Shown: piece by piece, positions 8,045-18,636 of the stretch | Layout: each line of letters begins with the position of its first letter | How positions within the stretch are numbered: the first letter of the stretch is position 1 | NCBI RefSeq assembly: GCF_037095755.1 | Contig: NZ_JBAWKJ010000003.1 | Span: 558,001-622,000 of the forward strand | DNA: 64,000 nt | Origin: Sphingopyxis sp. CCNWLW2 | Lineage (GTDB): Bacteria > Pseudomonadota > Alphaproteobacteria > Sphingomonadales > Sphingomonadaceae | Direction: 5' to 3' | Position numbers and translations under genes: made by a program | The notes under the pieces: generated by a model | Databases searched by the model: none | Told to the model about the DNA's origin: nothing | The model's input: only the letters and a program-made list of their open reading frames with translations

Positions 8045-9292
8045 CTATATGGTGCCGAGCGAGGCGCTGATCGCACCCCAAACCTGCGCCAGTTCGTCGG
8101 CGGTGATGCAATAGGGCGGCATGACGTAGAGCGTGTTGCCGAGCGGGCGGAGGAGGACGCCGTGGTCGCGATAGAAAGCGATCAGGCGCGGGGCGAGGTT
8201 CGAGAGATAGCCCGCGTCGGGGACGACGATGTCGAGCGCGGCGATGGTGCCGAGGCGGCGGGGGTTTTGGGCGCGCGGGTCGTGGCTGAGGAGCGAGAGA
8301 TGTGCGGCCTGCGCGTCGGCGAGGGCGTCGATGCGTTGCTGGACGGGCTCGTCGCGCCAGATTTCGAGGTTGGCGTTCGCGGCGGCGCAGGCGATCGGGT
8401 TCGCGGTGTAGCTCGACGAATGATAGAAGGTCTTGGCGCGGTCGGTCGAGAAATGGGCTTCGAAGATCGGTTCGATGCAGAGGGTGACCGCGAGCGGCAG
8501 CGCGCCGCCGGTCAGGCCCTTCGACAGGCAGACGATGTCGGGGATCACGCCCGCCTGATCGCAGGCGAAGCGCGTGCCGGTGCGGCCCCAGCCGGTCATC
8601 ACCTCGTCGGCAATGAAGAGCACGCCGTGGCGCGCGCAGATCGCGCGCATTTCGGCAAGCACCCATGCGGGATAGATGAGCATGCCGCCGGCGCCGAGGA
8701 TGAGCGGTTCGACGATGAAGGCGGCGGGCTTTTGGGCGCAGGCGGCTTCGAGTGCGTCGAGCGTGGCCTGTTCGCGGCCTTCGTGCGGGAAGGGGATGGT
8801 GTCGACGTCGAAGAGTAATGGCTGCCAGGCGCGGTTGTAGACGCCGCGCTCGCCGACCGACATCGTGCCGATCGTGTCGCCATGATAGCTATGCTCGAGC
8901 ACGAGGATGCGGCTGCGCGGCTCGCCGATGTTGAACCAGTAGCCGAGCGCCATTTTGAGCGCGACCTCGACGCTGGTCGAGCCCGAGTCCGAGAAGAAGA
9001 CGCGCGTAAGCGGATCGGGGGTGATGCGGATCAGCTCGGCGGCGAGACTTTCGGCGGGCTCGTGCGTCCAGCCCGCGAAGATGAGCTGGTCGAGCTGTTC
9101 ACTCTGGGCGCGGATCGCGGCCATGATGTGCGGGTGCGCGTGGCCGTGGGTGGTGACCCACCATGAGGAGATGGCGTCGATCCAGCTTTGGCCGTCGGCG
9201 GCGTAGAGTTGGGCGTCTTTGGCGTGCGAAATCAGCGGGATGGGGTCGCCGAGGCCGTGCTGGGTGAAGGGGTGCCAGACGGGGGAGGTCAT
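8045..9292 (-). CDS. bioA: Adenosylmethionine-8-amino-7-oxononanoate aminotransferase
   Basis: PLP enzyme converting 7-keto-8-aminopelargonate to 7,8-diaminopelargonate in biotin synthesis, using SAM as amino donor. 415 residues from the ATG at 9292 (MTSPVWHPFTQHGL, the standard BioA start). The frame extends 22 codons further upstream, but those translate a dispersed palindromic repeat and are rejected. Motifs: SSWWVTTHGHAHPHI, HSYHGDT, DEVMTGWGRTG and the PLP lysine in CLSKGLTGG. It is the last gene of bioF-bioD-bioA and lies 106 bases after bioD, with the repeat between them; bioB is not in the window. Confidence 0.95.
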   Translation of the reverse strand: MTSPVWHPFTQHGLGDPIPLISHAKDAQLYAADGQSWIDAISSWWVTTHGHAHPHIMAAIRAQSEQLDQLIFAGWTHEPAESLAAELIRITPDPLTRVFFSDSGSTSVEVALKMALGYWFNIGEPRSRILVLEHSYHGDTIGTMSVGERGVYNRAWQPLLFDVDTIPFPHEGREQATLDALEAACAQKPAAFIVEPLILGAGGMLIYPAWVLAEMRAICARHGVLFIADEVMTGWGRTGTRFACDQAGVIPDIVCLSKGLTGGALPLAVTLCIEPIFEAHFSTDRAKTFYHSSSYTANPIACAAANANLEIWRDEPVQQRIDALADAQAAHLSLLSHDPRAQNPRRLGTIAALDIVVPDAGYLSNLAPRLIAFYRDHGVLLRPLGNTLYVMPPYCITADELAQVWGAISASLGTI

Positions 9293-9310
9293 ATGGGAAC
9301 CATTCTCTTT

Positions 9311-9394
9311 CGTCATTCCCGCGAAGGCGGGAATCCCGCTTAGTCGCGAACGATGCAAAGAAAAAGCGGGACCCCCGCCTTCGCGGGGGTGACG
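9311..9394. repeat. Dispersed palindromic repeat between bioD and bioA
   Basis: Two related arms face each other: CGTCATTCCCGCGAAGGCGG at the left and CCCCCGCCTTCGCGGGGGTG at the right, each itself a small hairpin. The same consensus recurs at 43729, and variants at 35371, 41419 and 45011. It lies inside the bio operon, so it would form RNA hairpins between bioD and bioA. Confidence 0.8.
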
Positions 9395-9398
9395 AAAA

Positions 9399-10007
9399 TT
9401 AGAGGAAGTCGGCGATGTCGAAGTTTGCGCTGAACGCTGCAGCCAGTGCTTCGCTGGTTAGTGGGTTGATGATCGGCAGGCGGCCCAGGCGGCGGATGCC
9501 GCTGATTTCCGAAATGATCGCTTCGCTGTCCTCCACGGCGTCGCCAAGGAAGGCGAGGCCGTGGATCGGCACGCTGCGCACGCGCAAAGCCTCGATCGTG
9601 AGCAGGCTGTGGTTGATCGTGCCGAGCGCGGTGCGCGCGCAGACGATTACCGGGATCTGCCAGCGCGCGAAGAGGTCGGCGTAGAGCGTGGTGCGCGTGA
9701 CCGGGACGAGCGCGCCGCCAGCGCCTTCGACGATGAGATTGCCCGGGGGCGGGGTGAGCGTTTCGACGTCGATGTTAACGCCGTCAATTTCGGCGGCAAG
9801 ATGCGGCGAGGCGGGGGTGATAAGGCGGTAGGCTTCGGGGCGGACGGGCACGCCGGCGAGGCGCGCGACGGCTTCGCTGTCGGTTTCCTCTTCGAGCCCC
9901 GACTGGATCGGTTTCCAGTAGGGCGCGCCGGTCGCCTGCGCCAAAGCGGCGGAAAAGATGGTTTTTCCGATGCCGGTGTCGGTGCCCGTGACGACGAAGC
10001 GCGTCAT
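9399..10007 (-). CDS. bioD: Dethiobiotin synthase
   Basis: ATP-dependent closure of the ureido ring to give dethiobiotin. 202 residues with the P-loop [11 protein letters not shown] at the very N-terminus, the substrate region [14 protein letters not shown], and [12 protein letters not shown]; all match BioD. Its ATG overlaps the bioF stop by four bases (ATGA), so translation is coupled to bioF. The C-terminus is slightly divergent but the length is normal for the short BioD type. Confidence 0.95.
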   Translation of the reverse strand: MTRFVVTGTDTGIGKTIFSAALAQATGAPYWKPIQSGLEEETDSEAVARLAGVPVRPEAYRLITPASPHLAAEIDGVNIDVETLTPPPGNLIVEGAGGALVPVTRTTLYADLFARWQIPVIVCARTALGTINHSLLTIEALRVRSVPIHGLAFLGDAVEDSEAIISEISGIRRLGRLPIINPLTSEALAAAFSANFDIADFL

Positions 10008-11140
10008 GCAGCGGCCATCGCCGAGGCAAGAGCGTCGGCCATCGCGTCGATGTTAGCTTCGTCAACATTGAGCGTGATGGCGATGCGGAGGCGGGCGGTT
10101 CCCTGTGCCACGGTGGGCGGGCGGATGCCGCGGATGTCGAAACCGGCGTCGCGCAGATTGCCCGCGATGCGCATCGTGCGGTCGTTGTCGCCGATGATGA
10201 CGGGCAGGATCTGGGTGCCGCTGGCGGGGATGCCGAGCGGCACGAGGCGCTCGGCGGCGTGGCGGACGAGGGCGTGGAGGCGCGCCTGCCGCTCGGGTTC
10301 GTTCGCGACGATCTCGATCGCCTGGCGGACGAGCCACGCCATCAAGGGCGAGGGCGCGGTCGAGAAGATGAAGGGGCGGCCGCGGTTGACGATGAAGTCG
10401 CATGCGACCGCAGGGGCGCAGAGCAAGGCCCCCTCGGCGCCGAGCGCCTTGCCGCAAGTGTGGAGGGTGACGAGGTTGTCGCGGCGCGGCAGGCCGTGCG
10501 CGAGGCCGGTGCCGCCGGGGCCGAACACGCCGGTTGCGTGGGCTTCGTCGACGACGAGCACCGCGTCGTGGCGGTCGGCGACCGCGGCGAGATCGGCGAG
10601 CGGGGCGCGGTCGCCGTCCATGCTGTAGAGGCTTTCGACCGCGATCCACGGCGTGCCCGCGCCGCCGCCGGCGCGCCAGCGGGTAATGATGTCGTCGAAG
10701 GATTGTGCGTCGTTGTGTGTCGCGGCGACGTGGCCGGCGCGGCCGAGCTTCATGCCGTCGTGCGCGCTCGCGTGGATCAGCTCGTCGTGGACGACGAGGT
10801 CGCCGCGCTGGGGGAGCGCCGCGAACAGCGCGGCATTGGCGGCGAAGCCGGTCGGGAAGAAGAGCGCGGCTTCGCTGCCGTAATGGCGCGCGGCGTGCGC
10901 TTCGAGCGCCTCATGCTCGGCGTGGTTGCCGCGGAGCAGGCGCGAGCCGCCTGAGCCCGCGGGAAGGCCGCGCTCGATGCCCGCGGCGAGCGCGTCGCGG
11001 AGCGCTTCGCTATCGGCGAGGCCGAGATAGTCGTTCGACGCGAAATCGCGGCCGGCGCGCGGCGCGAGGGTGCGGCGGCGGCTGTCGTGCGCGAGCGCCG
11101 CGAGATCGGCGTGGTGGGCGGTGAAGGGAGAGTTCGCCAT
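10004..11140 (-). CDS. bioF: 8-amino-7-oxononanoate synthase
   Basis: PLP-dependent condensation of pimeloyl thioester with L-alanine, first dedicated step of biotin ring assembly. 378 residues: [52 protein letters not shown] and the Schiff-base lysine region [14 protein letters not shown] are all AOX synthase hallmarks. First gene of the bioF-bioD-bioA run, overlapping bioD by four bases. It starts 14 bases after the DUF6151 gene, so that gene may share the transcript. Confidence 0.95.
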   Translation of the reverse strand: MANSPFTAHHADLAALAHDSRRRTLAPRAGRDFASNDYLGLADSEALRDALAAGIERGLPAGSGGSRLLRGNHAEHEALEAHAARHYGSEAALFFPTGFAANAALFAALPQRGDLVVHDELIHASAHDGMKLGRAGHVAATHNDAQSFDDIITRWRAGGGAGTPWIAVESLYSMDGDRAPLADLAAVADRHDAVLVVDEAHATGVFGPGGTGLAHGLPRRDNLVTLHTCGKALGAEGALLCAPAVACDFIVNRGRPFIFSTAPSPLMAWLVRQAIEIVANEPERQARLHALVRHAAERLVPLGIPASGTQILPVIIGDNDRTMRIAGNLRDAGFDIRGIRPPTVAQGTARLRIAITLNVDEANIDAMADALASAMAAA

Positions 11141-11154
11141 GGTTTCTTTTCAGC

Positions 11155-11772
11155 TTAGGGCGTTGGACCGGCCCGGTTGCGATTGAGCGCCGCCCGTTCT
11201 TCGCCGGTCAGCCGGTGCGGGGTTGCGATCGGTTCGAGGGTTTTTGCGTCGAAGAGCGCCGACCGCCGCCGGTCGCCGGAGACGATGTCCTTGATCGCGC
11301 GGACGAAAAAGCGCCGCATCAGCGTCGGCGTGCCCATTTTGGGCAGCTGGCTGGCGTCGCCTACGGCGTCCTGCGTGAAGAGATGGCCGCGCGGCGGGCC
11401 GAACACTTCTGCGCGTCTTGCCGGATCGCAGGCGGCGGTCAGAACCGTGATGAAGGGGAGCTTGCCGTTCTTGAATGTGTTGAACAGCGGCGTGCGGCAG
11501 CAGGCGGCGTACCAGCGCAGCGTCGGCGCGTCGGTCAGGTGGAGGCAGGCGAGCTGCTCGCGGCCGGTGTCGAGCCGCATGCGCGCGCAGCGCGTCTGGT
11601 AGAGCGTGGTGCCGCCGTGCGCATCGAGCAGGCGTTCGGCGTAGCCGAGATGGTGCGTGAGATTCTGACAGTCGGTGCAGTGGCAGACGACATGATCGCC
11701 CTCGCCGGACGTGACGCGCATCGTTCCGGTAACGGTTCCGCAGTCGCAGGCGAAGGAGAGATCGGATGCCAT
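11155..11772 (-). CDS. GFA-like / DUF6151 zinc protein
   Basis: 205 residues with a Cys pattern like the glutathione-dependent formaldehyde-activating (GFA/CENP-V) fold: CDCGTVTG, CHCTDC and a later CC pair (YAACCRTPLF) that would bind zinc. The spacing and the C-terminal half fit DUF6151 proteins. Catalytic function is not established for this group. The stop lies 14 bases ahead of bioF on the same strand, so co-transcription with the biotin genes is possible, though a role in biotin synthesis is not implied. Confidence 0.75.
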   Translation of the reverse strand: MASDLSFACDCGTVTGTMRVTSGEGDHVVCHCTDCQNLTHHLGYAERLLDAHGGTTLYQTRCARMRLDTGREQLACLHLTDAPTLRWYAACCRTPLFNTFKNGKLPFITVLTAACDPARRAEVFGPPRGHLFTQDAVGDASQLPKMGTPTLMRRFFVRAIKDIVSGDRRRSALFDAKTLEPIATPHRLTGEERAALNRNRAGPTP

Positions 11773-11823
11773 GATCCGGCCCTAGCTCCTCGCCCGCGAC
11801 TGGGGAAGGCCTTTGCAGGCTGG

Positions 11824-11844
11824 ACCCCGGATCAAGTCCGGGGT
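11824..11844. repeat. Short palindromic repeat, possible ilvC terminator
   Basis: ACCCCGGA-TCAAG-TCCGGGGT, a perfect 8-bp stem 18 bases past the ilvC stop. It is the common repeat of the form ACCCCGGATCAAGTCCGGGG, also seen within the element at 31614-31720. Confidence 0.7.
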
Positions 11845-11862
11845 GACGGCCTGTTGGGGCCG

Positions 11863-12915
<1,053 letters not shown>

Positions 12916-12997
12916 CTAGTCCTGTGGCCCCGCGAGGGGGTGATGTGATGTGGAGAGTGGGCGCCGGCCTGCGCCGGAGCCCGATGTTAACAGTGTT

Positions 12998-13516
12998 TTA
13001 GAGCGCCTCCGACCCGCGGGCGATGGCGACGACGCCGGTGCGGCCGACCTCGACCAGCCCGCATTCGCGCATCAGCGCGATGAAGCGGTCGACCTTGTCG
13101 CTCGTCCCGGTGATTTCGAAGATGAAGCTGGTGAGCGTCGTGTCGACGACCTTGGCGCGGAACACGTCGGCCATGCGCAGCGCCTCGATGCGCTTGTCGC
13201 CGGTGCCCGCGACCTTCACGAGCGCGATTTCGCGTTCGACATGTGCCTCGCCCGCGTCGTTGAGGTCGATGACCTTGTGCACGGGGACGAGCCGGTCGAG
13301 CTGCGCGATGATCTGGTCGATGATCGGCGGCGGGCCCGAGGTGACGATGGTGATGCGCGACAGCGCGTGGTCGGCGGTAATATCGGCCACCGTCAGGCTT
13401 TCGATATTATAGCCGCGCGCGGTGAACAGCCCGGTGATCTTGGCGAGCACCCCGGCTTCGTTATCGACGGTGATGGCGAGCACATGGCGCTCGCCGGCTT
13501 CGGTTTTGATTTTCAT
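12998..13516 (-). CDS. ilvN: Acetolactate synthase small (regulatory) subunit
   Basis: 172 residues with an N-terminal ACT domain (HVLAITVDNEAGVLAKITGLFTARGYNIESL) and the C-terminal IlvN domain. It binds the large subunit and confers valine feedback inhibition. It begins five bases after the ilvB stop, so the two subunits are translated from one message in near stoichiometry. Confidence 0.96.
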   Translation of the reverse strand: MKIKTEAGERHVLAITVDNEAGVLAKITGLFTARGYNIESLTVADITADHALSRITIVTSGPPPIIDQIIAQLDRLVPVHKVIDLNDAGEAHVEREIALVKVAGTGDKRIEALRMADVFRAKVVDTTLTSFIFEITGTSDKVDRFIALMRECGLVEVGRTGVVAIARGSEAL

Positions 13517-13521
13517 ATGAG

Positions 13522-15276
13522 TTACACCAGTGCCTTGGCTTCGTCGTCCATCGTGCCGGTGACGTCGCTCGGCTGGAGGATCATGTCGGTATGCGCTGCG
13601 CCCGACGGGATCATCGGGAAGCAGTTGGCGAGCTGCGCGACGCGGCAGTCGACGATCACCGGACCCGGGGTCTCGATCATCGTCTTGATGCCGTCCTCGA
13701 GCTGACCGAGATTGTCGATGCGCAGGCCCGTCCAGCCATAGGCGTCGGCGAGCTTCACGAAATCGGGCAGGCTGTCCGAATAGCTGTTCGAATAGCGGCT
13801 TTCATAGGTGAGTTCCTGCCACTGGCGGACCATCCCCATCCATTCATTGTTGAGGATGAAGATCTTCACCGGCAGGCGGTACTGCGCGACCGTGCCCATT
13901 TCCTGGATGTTCATCTGCAAGCTGGCTTCGCCCGCGATGCAGATGACGAGGCGGTTCGGGTGCGCGATCTGCGCGCCGACCGCGGCGGGAAAGCCATAGC
14001 CCATCGTGCCGAGCCCGCCCGAGGTGAGCCAGCGATTGGGGGCCGAGAAGCCGAAATGCTGCGCCGCCCACATCTGGTGCTGCCCGACTTCGGTCGTGAT
14101 GATCGGGTCGCGGCCGCGCGTCGCGTCGAACAGTGCCTTCACCGCGCGCTGCGGCATGATTTCGGCGCCCGCTTCCTTCTTTTCGGGGTAGTCGAGGCAG
14201 CGCGTCGCGCGCCAGCCGTCGACGCGGCGCCACCATTCGCCAAGGTCGCGCGCCTTGTGGCCCTTGTCGGCCCACGCCGCGATCAGCGCATCGAGCGCGC
14301 GGCCGGCGTCGCCGACGACGGCGAGGTCGACGGGGACGATCTTGTTGATCGAGCTGCGGTCGATATCGATGTGGATCTTCTTCGATTCGGGCGAGAAGGC
14401 GTCGAGGCGGCCCGTCACACGGTCGTCGAAGCGCGCGCCGACCGCGATGATCAGGTCGGCGCGGTTCATCGCCATATTCGCTTCATAGGTGCCGTGCATG
14501 CCGAGCATGCCGAGCCATTTCTCGTCGTCCGACGGGAAGGCGCCGAGGCCCATGAGGGTCGAGGTGATCGGTGCGCCGGTGAGCGCGACGAGCTGGCGCA
14601 GCGCCGCGCTGGCATCGGGGCCGGCGTTGATGACGCCGCCGCCGGTGTAGAAGACGGGGCGCTCGGCCGCGGCGATCATGTCGATCGCCTGCGCGATCGC
14701 GTCGGCGTCGGGTTCGACCTGCGGGCGATAGCTGTTGTGCTGGATGAACTCGGGCACCGAATAGGTGCCGGTCGCGACCTGCACATTCTTCGGGATGTCG
14801 ATCACCACCGGACCGGGGCGGCCATGCGTCGCGATATGAAACGCCTCGTGCATGATCGGGCCGAGGCGGTCGGGGTCCATCACGAGATAATTATGCTTGG
14901 TGCAGTGGCGCGTGATGCCGACCGTGTCGCATTCCTGAAAGGCGTCGGTGCCGATCAAGGTCGTCGGAACCTGCCCGGTGAGCACGACCATCGGGATCGA
15001 ATCGAGCAGCGCGTCGGTGATGCCGGTGACGGCGTTGGTCGCGCCGGGGCCCGAGGTGACGAGCACGACGCCGGGCTTGCCGGTCGAGCGTGCATAGCCC
15101 TCTGCCGCGTGCGTTGCCGCCTGTTCGTGGCGGACGAGGATGTGCTTGATCGTCGGGTGTTTGTAGAGCGCGTCATAGATGGGAAGGACCGCGCCGCCCG
15201 GATAGCCGAACACTGTATCGACCCCGAGGTCGACCAGCGCCTGAACCACCATGTCGGCACCACTCATTTCCGTCAC
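13522..15276 (-). CDS. ilvB: Acetolactate synthase large subunit
   Basis: ThDP- and FAD-dependent synthesis of acetolactate or acetohydroxybutyrate. 584 residues from a GTG at 15276 (MTEMSGADMVVQAL). The GTG is chosen because GGAAGGAG precedes it by seven bases; a longer frame upstream would translate the terminator. Motifs: FGYPGGAVLPIYD, VRHEQAATHAAEGYAR with the catalytic Glu, TSGPGATN, and the ThDP/Mg site around GEASLQMNIQEMGT plus NNEWMGMV. In the metal motif the usual G-D-G reads G-E-A, as in some catabolic or alphaproteobacterial enzymes. Confidence 0.95.
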   Translation of the reverse strand: MTEMSGADMVVQALVDLGVDTVFGYPGGAVLPIYDALYKHPTIKHILVRHEQAATHAAEGYARSTGKPGVVLVTSGPGATNAVTGITDALLDSIPMVVLTGQVPTTLIGTDAFQECDTVGITRHCTKHNYLVMDPDRLGPIMHEAFHIATHGRPGPVVIDIPKNVQVATGTYSVPEFIQHNSYRPQVEPDADAIAQAIDMIAAAERPVFYTGGGVINAGPDASAALRQLVALTGAPITSTLMGLGAFPSDDEKWLGMLGMHGTYEANMAMNRADLIIAVGARFDDRVTGRLDAFSPESKKIHIDIDRSSINKIVPVDLAVVGDAGRALDALIAAWADKGHKARDLGEWWRRVDGWRATRCLDYPEKKEAGAEIMPQRAVKALFDATRGRDPIITTEVGQHQMWAAQHFGFSAPNRWLTSGGLGTMGYGFPAAVGAQIAHPNRLVICIAGEASLQMNIQEMGTVAQYRLPVKIFILNNEWMGMVRQWQELTYESRYSNSYSDSLPDFVKLADAYGWTGLRIDNLGQLEDGIKTMIETPGPVIVDCRVAQLANCFPMIPSGAAHTDMILQPSDVTGTMDDEAKALV

Positions 15277-15296
15277 GACGAAACTCCTTCCAATAC

Positions 15297-15320
15297 AAAA
15301 AGGCAGCGCTTGTGCGCTGC
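15297..15320 (-). terminator. Intrinsic terminator in the miaA-ilvB gap
   Basis: Perfect 7-bp stem GCAGCGC/GCGCTGC with a 4-base loop, followed on the minus strand by TTTTT, then directly by the ilvB ribosome site. It ends the miaA transcript, but a promoter candidate at 15333-15361 would place it inside the ilvB leader. Confidence 0.85.
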
Positions 15321-15332
15321 AACAGGGTGCGG

Positions 15333-15361
15333 GCAATAGGTGTATGATTCTATCTTGTCAA
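15333..15361 (-). promoter_or_regulatory. Candidate ilvB promoter
   Basis: TTGACA (15356-15361) and TATTGC (15333-15338) spaced by 17 bases, on the minus strand. The -35 overlaps the last codons of miaA. Transcription would begin just before the terminator hairpin. Confidence 0.45.
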
Positions 15362-16324
15362 CAGCTTATCACGTAATATTATTGCTAATTCCCTGATGGA
15401 ATCGATGTTTAATGACTCGACGTGGCGCAGCCAGTCGGCGGGGGGCTGGTTGCGGAACCACGTATATTGGCGCTTTGCATATTGGCGCGTTGCGGCTTGC
15501 GTCAGGTCGAGCGCTTCGGCGCGGGTGATGTCGCCGTGGAGGTGGCTTGCGATCTGGGGGACGCCGATCGCGCGCATCGCGGGGAGATCGGGGTCGAGAC
15601 CGCGCGCGAGCAGGGCTTCGGCCTCTTCGACCGCGCCGCGTTCGAACATCTGGACGAGGCGTAAGTCGCAGCGGTCGCGCAGCCAGTCGCGCGGGGGCAG
15701 GAGGACCAGCGGGGCGAGCGCGATCTCGCCCTCGATGCCGCCCGCAATCGCCCGCTGCCAGTCGGCGAGGGTGCGGCCGGTCGAGCGCACGACTTCGAGC
15801 GCGCGGGCAACGCGGGTGGTGTCGGCGGGGTTGAGGCGCGCGGCGGCGTCGGGATCGGCTTCGGCGAGTGCGACGTGGGCGTCGGCGACGGGGAGCGCGC
15901 GGACCGCCTCGCGAATATCGGGGTCGATCTCGGGCACCGGCGCGATGCCGTGGAGCAGGGTGCGCATGTGCAGGCCGGTGCCGCCGACGAGGATGGGAAT
16001 TCGCCCCGTGGCGTGCGCCTCCGCGATCACGCCGCGCGCCTCGTCCGCCCAGCGTACGGCGTTGTGCGCGTCGGCGGCGTCGATATGGCCGAAGAGGCGG
16101 TGGGGTATGCCGTCCATCTCTTCGTCGGTCGGCCGCGCCGAGAGGATGCGGAGGTCGGCATAGACCTGGCTCGCGTCGGCGTTGACGACGATCGCGTCCC
16201 GGCCTGTCCCGCAAAGAGATTTTGCGAGCGCGACCGCCAAAGCGCTCTTGCCGCTGGCGGTGGGTCCGGCGATAAGTGCCACGGGCAGCCGCGCACTGGC
16301 GGTCGAGAAAGAAGGAGATGCCAT
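15350..16324 (-). CDS. miaA: tRNA dimethylallyltransferase
   Basis: Adds the isopentenyl group to A37 of tRNAs reading UNN codons. 324 residues from the ATG at 16324 ([20 protein letters not shown]). Motifs: P-loop [44 protein letters not shown] and the C-terminal [15 protein letters not shown]. The upstream frame extends to 16489 without plausible protein. No clear ribosome site precedes 16324; a GTG at 16282 just before the P-loop is an alternative. Its start codon overlaps that of serB on the other strand (shared CATG). Confidence 0.93.
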   Translation of the reverse strand: MASPSFSTASARLPVALIAGPTASGKSALAVALAKSLCGTGRDAIVVNADASQVYADLRILSARPTDEEMDGIPHRLFGHIDAADAHNAVRWADEARGVIAEAHATGRIPILVGGTGLHMRTLLHGIAPVPEIDPDIREAVRALPVADAHVALAEADPDAAARLNPADTTRVARALEVVRSTGRTLADWQRAIAGGIEGEIALAPLVLLPPRDWLRDRCDLRLVQMFERGAVEEAEALLARGLDPDLPAMRAIGVPQIASHLHGDITRAEALDLTQAATRQYAKRQYTWFRNQPPADWLRHVESLNIDSIRELAIILRDKLLTR

Positions 16325-17207
16325 GTTCGTCGCGACGCTGATAGCAGCAGGAAAGCTGACCGACGAGGTGGTTCGCGAGGGGATCGACCGGCTCGCCGCG
16401 ACGGGGCACGATGTCGGTGCCCCGCACTGGATCGACGAGCATGACGCGGCCGACATCGTATTCCACGGCAGCCTGGTGAGCGCGCGCAAGGAACTGGCGC
16501 TGATGGATCATGGCTCGCTCGACATCGTCGTGCAGCCGCTGGGCGACCGGACGAAGAAGCTGATCATCGCCGATATGGATTCAACGATGATCACCGTCGA
16601 ATGCATCGACGAACTCGCCGATTATGCCGGGCTGAAGCCGCAGATCGCGGCGATCACCGAGCGCGCGATGCGCGGCGAACTCGATTTTCGTGCCGCGCTG
16701 GAGGAGCGCGTCGGGTTGCTCGCGGGGATGCCCGAGACGACGCTCGTCGATTGCCGGATGGAGCGCGTGCGGCTGACGCGCGGTGCGCGCACCCTGGTGC
16801 AGACGATGAAGGCGCATGGCGCGCACTCGATCCTGATTTCGGGCGGCTTCACCGCCTTTGCCGGACCGGTGGGCGAGGCGATCGGGTTCGACAAGGTCGT
16901 CGCGAACGAGCTGGAGATTGCCGACGGCAAGCTGACCGGCAAGGTGCGCGAGCCGATCGTCGACAGCAAAACGAAACTGGAGACGCTGAAGGCCGAGGCG
17001 GCGAAGCACGGCCTGCCGCTCGCCGAGACGCTGGCGGTCGGCGACGGCGCGAACGACATTCCGATGATCACCTCGGCGGGGCTGGGGGTCGGCTATTATC
17101 CGCACCCCGCGGCGGGCGAGGCGGCGGCGGCGGTGATCCGGCATCATGATTTGACGGCTTTGCTGTGGGCGCAGGGCTATCCGCGGCGGAGCTGGGTGCT
17201 GGGCTGA
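16323..17207 (+). CDS. serB: Phosphoserine phosphatase
   Basis: Last step of serine synthesis. 294 residues from the ATG at 16323, chosen for GAAGGAG seven bases upstream and the start [15 protein letters not shown]. An N-terminal regulatory (ACT-like) region of about 80 residues precedes a HAD phosphatase: nucleophile motif [19 protein letters not shown], and the motif-IV acid [12 protein letters not shown]. Divergent from miaA; the two ATGs overlap by two bases, so each gene's promoter must lie in the other's coding sequence. Confidence 0.95.
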   Translation: MFVATLIAAGKLTDEVVREGIDRLAATGHDVGAPHWIDEHDAADIVFHGSLVSARKELALMDHGSLDIVVQPLGDRTKKLIIADMDSTMITVECIDELADYAGLKPQIAAITERAMRGELDFRAALEERVGLLAGMPETTLVDCRMERVRLTRGARTLVQTMKAHGAHSILISGGFTAFAGPVGEAIGFDKVVANELEIADGKLTGKVREPIVDSKTKLETLKAEAAKHGLPLAETLAVGDGANDIPMITSAGLGVGYYPHPAAGEAAAAVIRHHDLTALLWAQGYPRRSWVLG

Positions 17208-17210
17208 TAT

Positions 17211-17852
17211 ATGTCGGGAGGGTTTGTCGCGAACTGGTTGATCAGCCTTACGCTGGCGACACAGGCCGCGCCCGCTTCTGTTCAGGAGCTATGCGCGGGC
17301 AGTCGGCTGACGCGCGGGAATCTGGGCGTTTCGGTTTCGCTCAAACAGGTCGGCGAAGCGAAGCCCTTCGCGGACTACATCCATTTCCGTGCCCTGAGCA
17401 AAGATGGCACACTGGAGTTGTCCGCCGCTTATGTAGCCGATGCGGCGGGTTCACTGACACCGCACAGTTTTTCCGTCCAGACCCGGCCGCAGCGTCCGCC
17501 GGAGGACAGAACCCGCGAAACCGTCAGGTGGCGGCTCGCCGACGGGGCGTGGGCATCCTATCCCTATTCGCTGAACCCCGATCAGCGCGGCAATTACGAT
17601 TTCAGGATTGCCCAATCGGGCGGGCCGGGGCTGTCGTTCCGGACCGAGTGGCTGGAGCGCTTACTGAAGGGCGGTCGCTTTTCCGTGATGCGGGTAACGG
17701 AGAAGGGGGAGGAACTGGGCACGGGTTCGGTTGACTATCCGGATGCCGCATTGATTGCGGAAGTCTTCGCCGAAGCGAGGACACTGGCGTTGGCCAAACT
17801 CGCGCCGTGCAAGCCGCCGGCGGGTTTCGTCCGCCCGGCACCCTCGGACTGA
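17211..17852 (+). CDS. Hypothetical protein with probable signal peptide
   Basis: 213 residues beginning four bases after the serB stop, so probably co-transcribed. The first 20 residues ([20 protein letters not shown]) look like a weak signal peptide. Two Cys (QELCAGSR and LAPCKPPAG) could pair in the periplasm. No domain recognised. Confidence 0.6.
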   Translation: MSGGFVANWLISLTLATQAAPASVQELCAGSRLTRGNLGVSVSLKQVGEAKPFADYIHFRALSKDGTLELSAAYVADAAGSLTPHSFSVQTRPQRPPEDRTRETVRWRLADGAWASYPYSLNPDQRGNYDFRIAQSGGPGLSFRTEWLERLLKGGRFSVMRVTEKGEELGTGSVDYPDAALIAEVFAEARTLALAKLAPCKPPAGFVRPAPSD

Positions 17853-17865
17853 ATCGGACAGGTAT

Positions 17866-18216
17866 ATGACCAAACACCGCATCTATTCGATCAGCGTCGC
17901 GAGCGTTTATCCGCATTATATCGCCAAGGCGGAGAAGAAGGGGCGCACGAAGGCGGAGGTTGACGAGATTTTCCGTTGGCTGACCGGTTACAGCCAGGCG
18001 GCGCTCGAGGGGGAGCTGGCGAAGGGGACGAACTTCGAGGATTTCTTTGCGCGAGCGCCGAAGCTGAACCCGGCGCGCGAACTGATCACCGGGGTGATCT
18101 GCGGCATCCGGGTCGAGAATATCGAGGATCCGCTGATGAAGGAGATCCGCTATCTCGACAAGCTGATCGACGAACTCGCCCGGGGCAAGAAGATGGAGAA
18201 GATCTTGCGGAGCTGA
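17866..18216 (+). CDS. DUF2200 family protein
   Basis: 116 residues starting [19 protein letters not shown], then [22 protein letters not shown] and [20 protein letters not shown], which match the DUF2200 family throughout. Function unknown; the family is small, soluble and widespread in bacteria. The ATG at 17866 is taken because the 37 upstream codons are Arg-rich read-through of the preceding gene in another frame. Confidence 0.85.
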   Translation: MTKHRIYSISVASVYPHYIAKAEKKGRTKAEVDEIFRWLTGYSQAALEGELAKGTNFEDFFARAPKLNPARELITGVICGIRVENIEDPLMKEIRYLDKLIDELARGKKMEKILRS

Positions 18217-18374
18217 TCACGAACGATGACGTGATCGCGGTTTCTCCTGTCAATATTAACAATGTCAACATTTCTGTCGTTCAAATGCGATCGATGTTTA
18301 CGTCGTCAACACTGGTGCGGAAACTTGTGTCGGTGCGGGCGGTTGGAAGCTACCGCGACCCGACAGGATTGGCG

Positions 18375-18581
18375 TCAGTCCTTCGCCTTGATCTTGACCC
18401 ACACATGGACCGTCGCGGCGAATTTGCCGGGCTCGGGTTTGCCCACGTCGATGCGTTCGGCGGTGACGAGTTCGCCGGTTGCGAGGTTGAAGCTGGCCCA
18501 GGGTTTCGGCATGCGGCCGAAGGTCATTTTCTGGATCGGCTGGCCGGTGGCGGTGTTCATTATTGTTGCGGTGATACCCAT
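18375..18581 (-). CDS. Small hypothetical protein
   Basis: 68 residues from the ATG at 18581 (MGITATIMNTATGQPIQ) ending VHVWVKIKAKD. It follows the LysR gene by 55 bases on the same strand. A longer frame to 18659 would overlap LysR. No strong ribosome site; balanced amino-acid composition suggests it is real. No family recognised. The gap 18217-18374 shows no gene. Confidence 0.5.
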   Translation of the reverse strand: MGITATIMNTATGQPIQKMTFGRMPKPWASFNLATGELVTAERIDVGKPEPGKFAATVHVWVKIKAKD

Positions 18582-18636
18582 GGCGGCCGGGTAGCGGCGG
18601 GGCGGTGATTCTGTCCAGTGCGTAAAAGCGGGATGG

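Noticed and set aside
9293..9358. N-terminal extension of bioA
   Set aside because: The added residues (GIPAFAGMTK) are the translation of a dispersed palindromic repeat, not protein.
13591..15339. 582-codon plus-strand frame opposite ilvB
   Set aside because: Complementary shadow of a clear acetolactate synthase gene.
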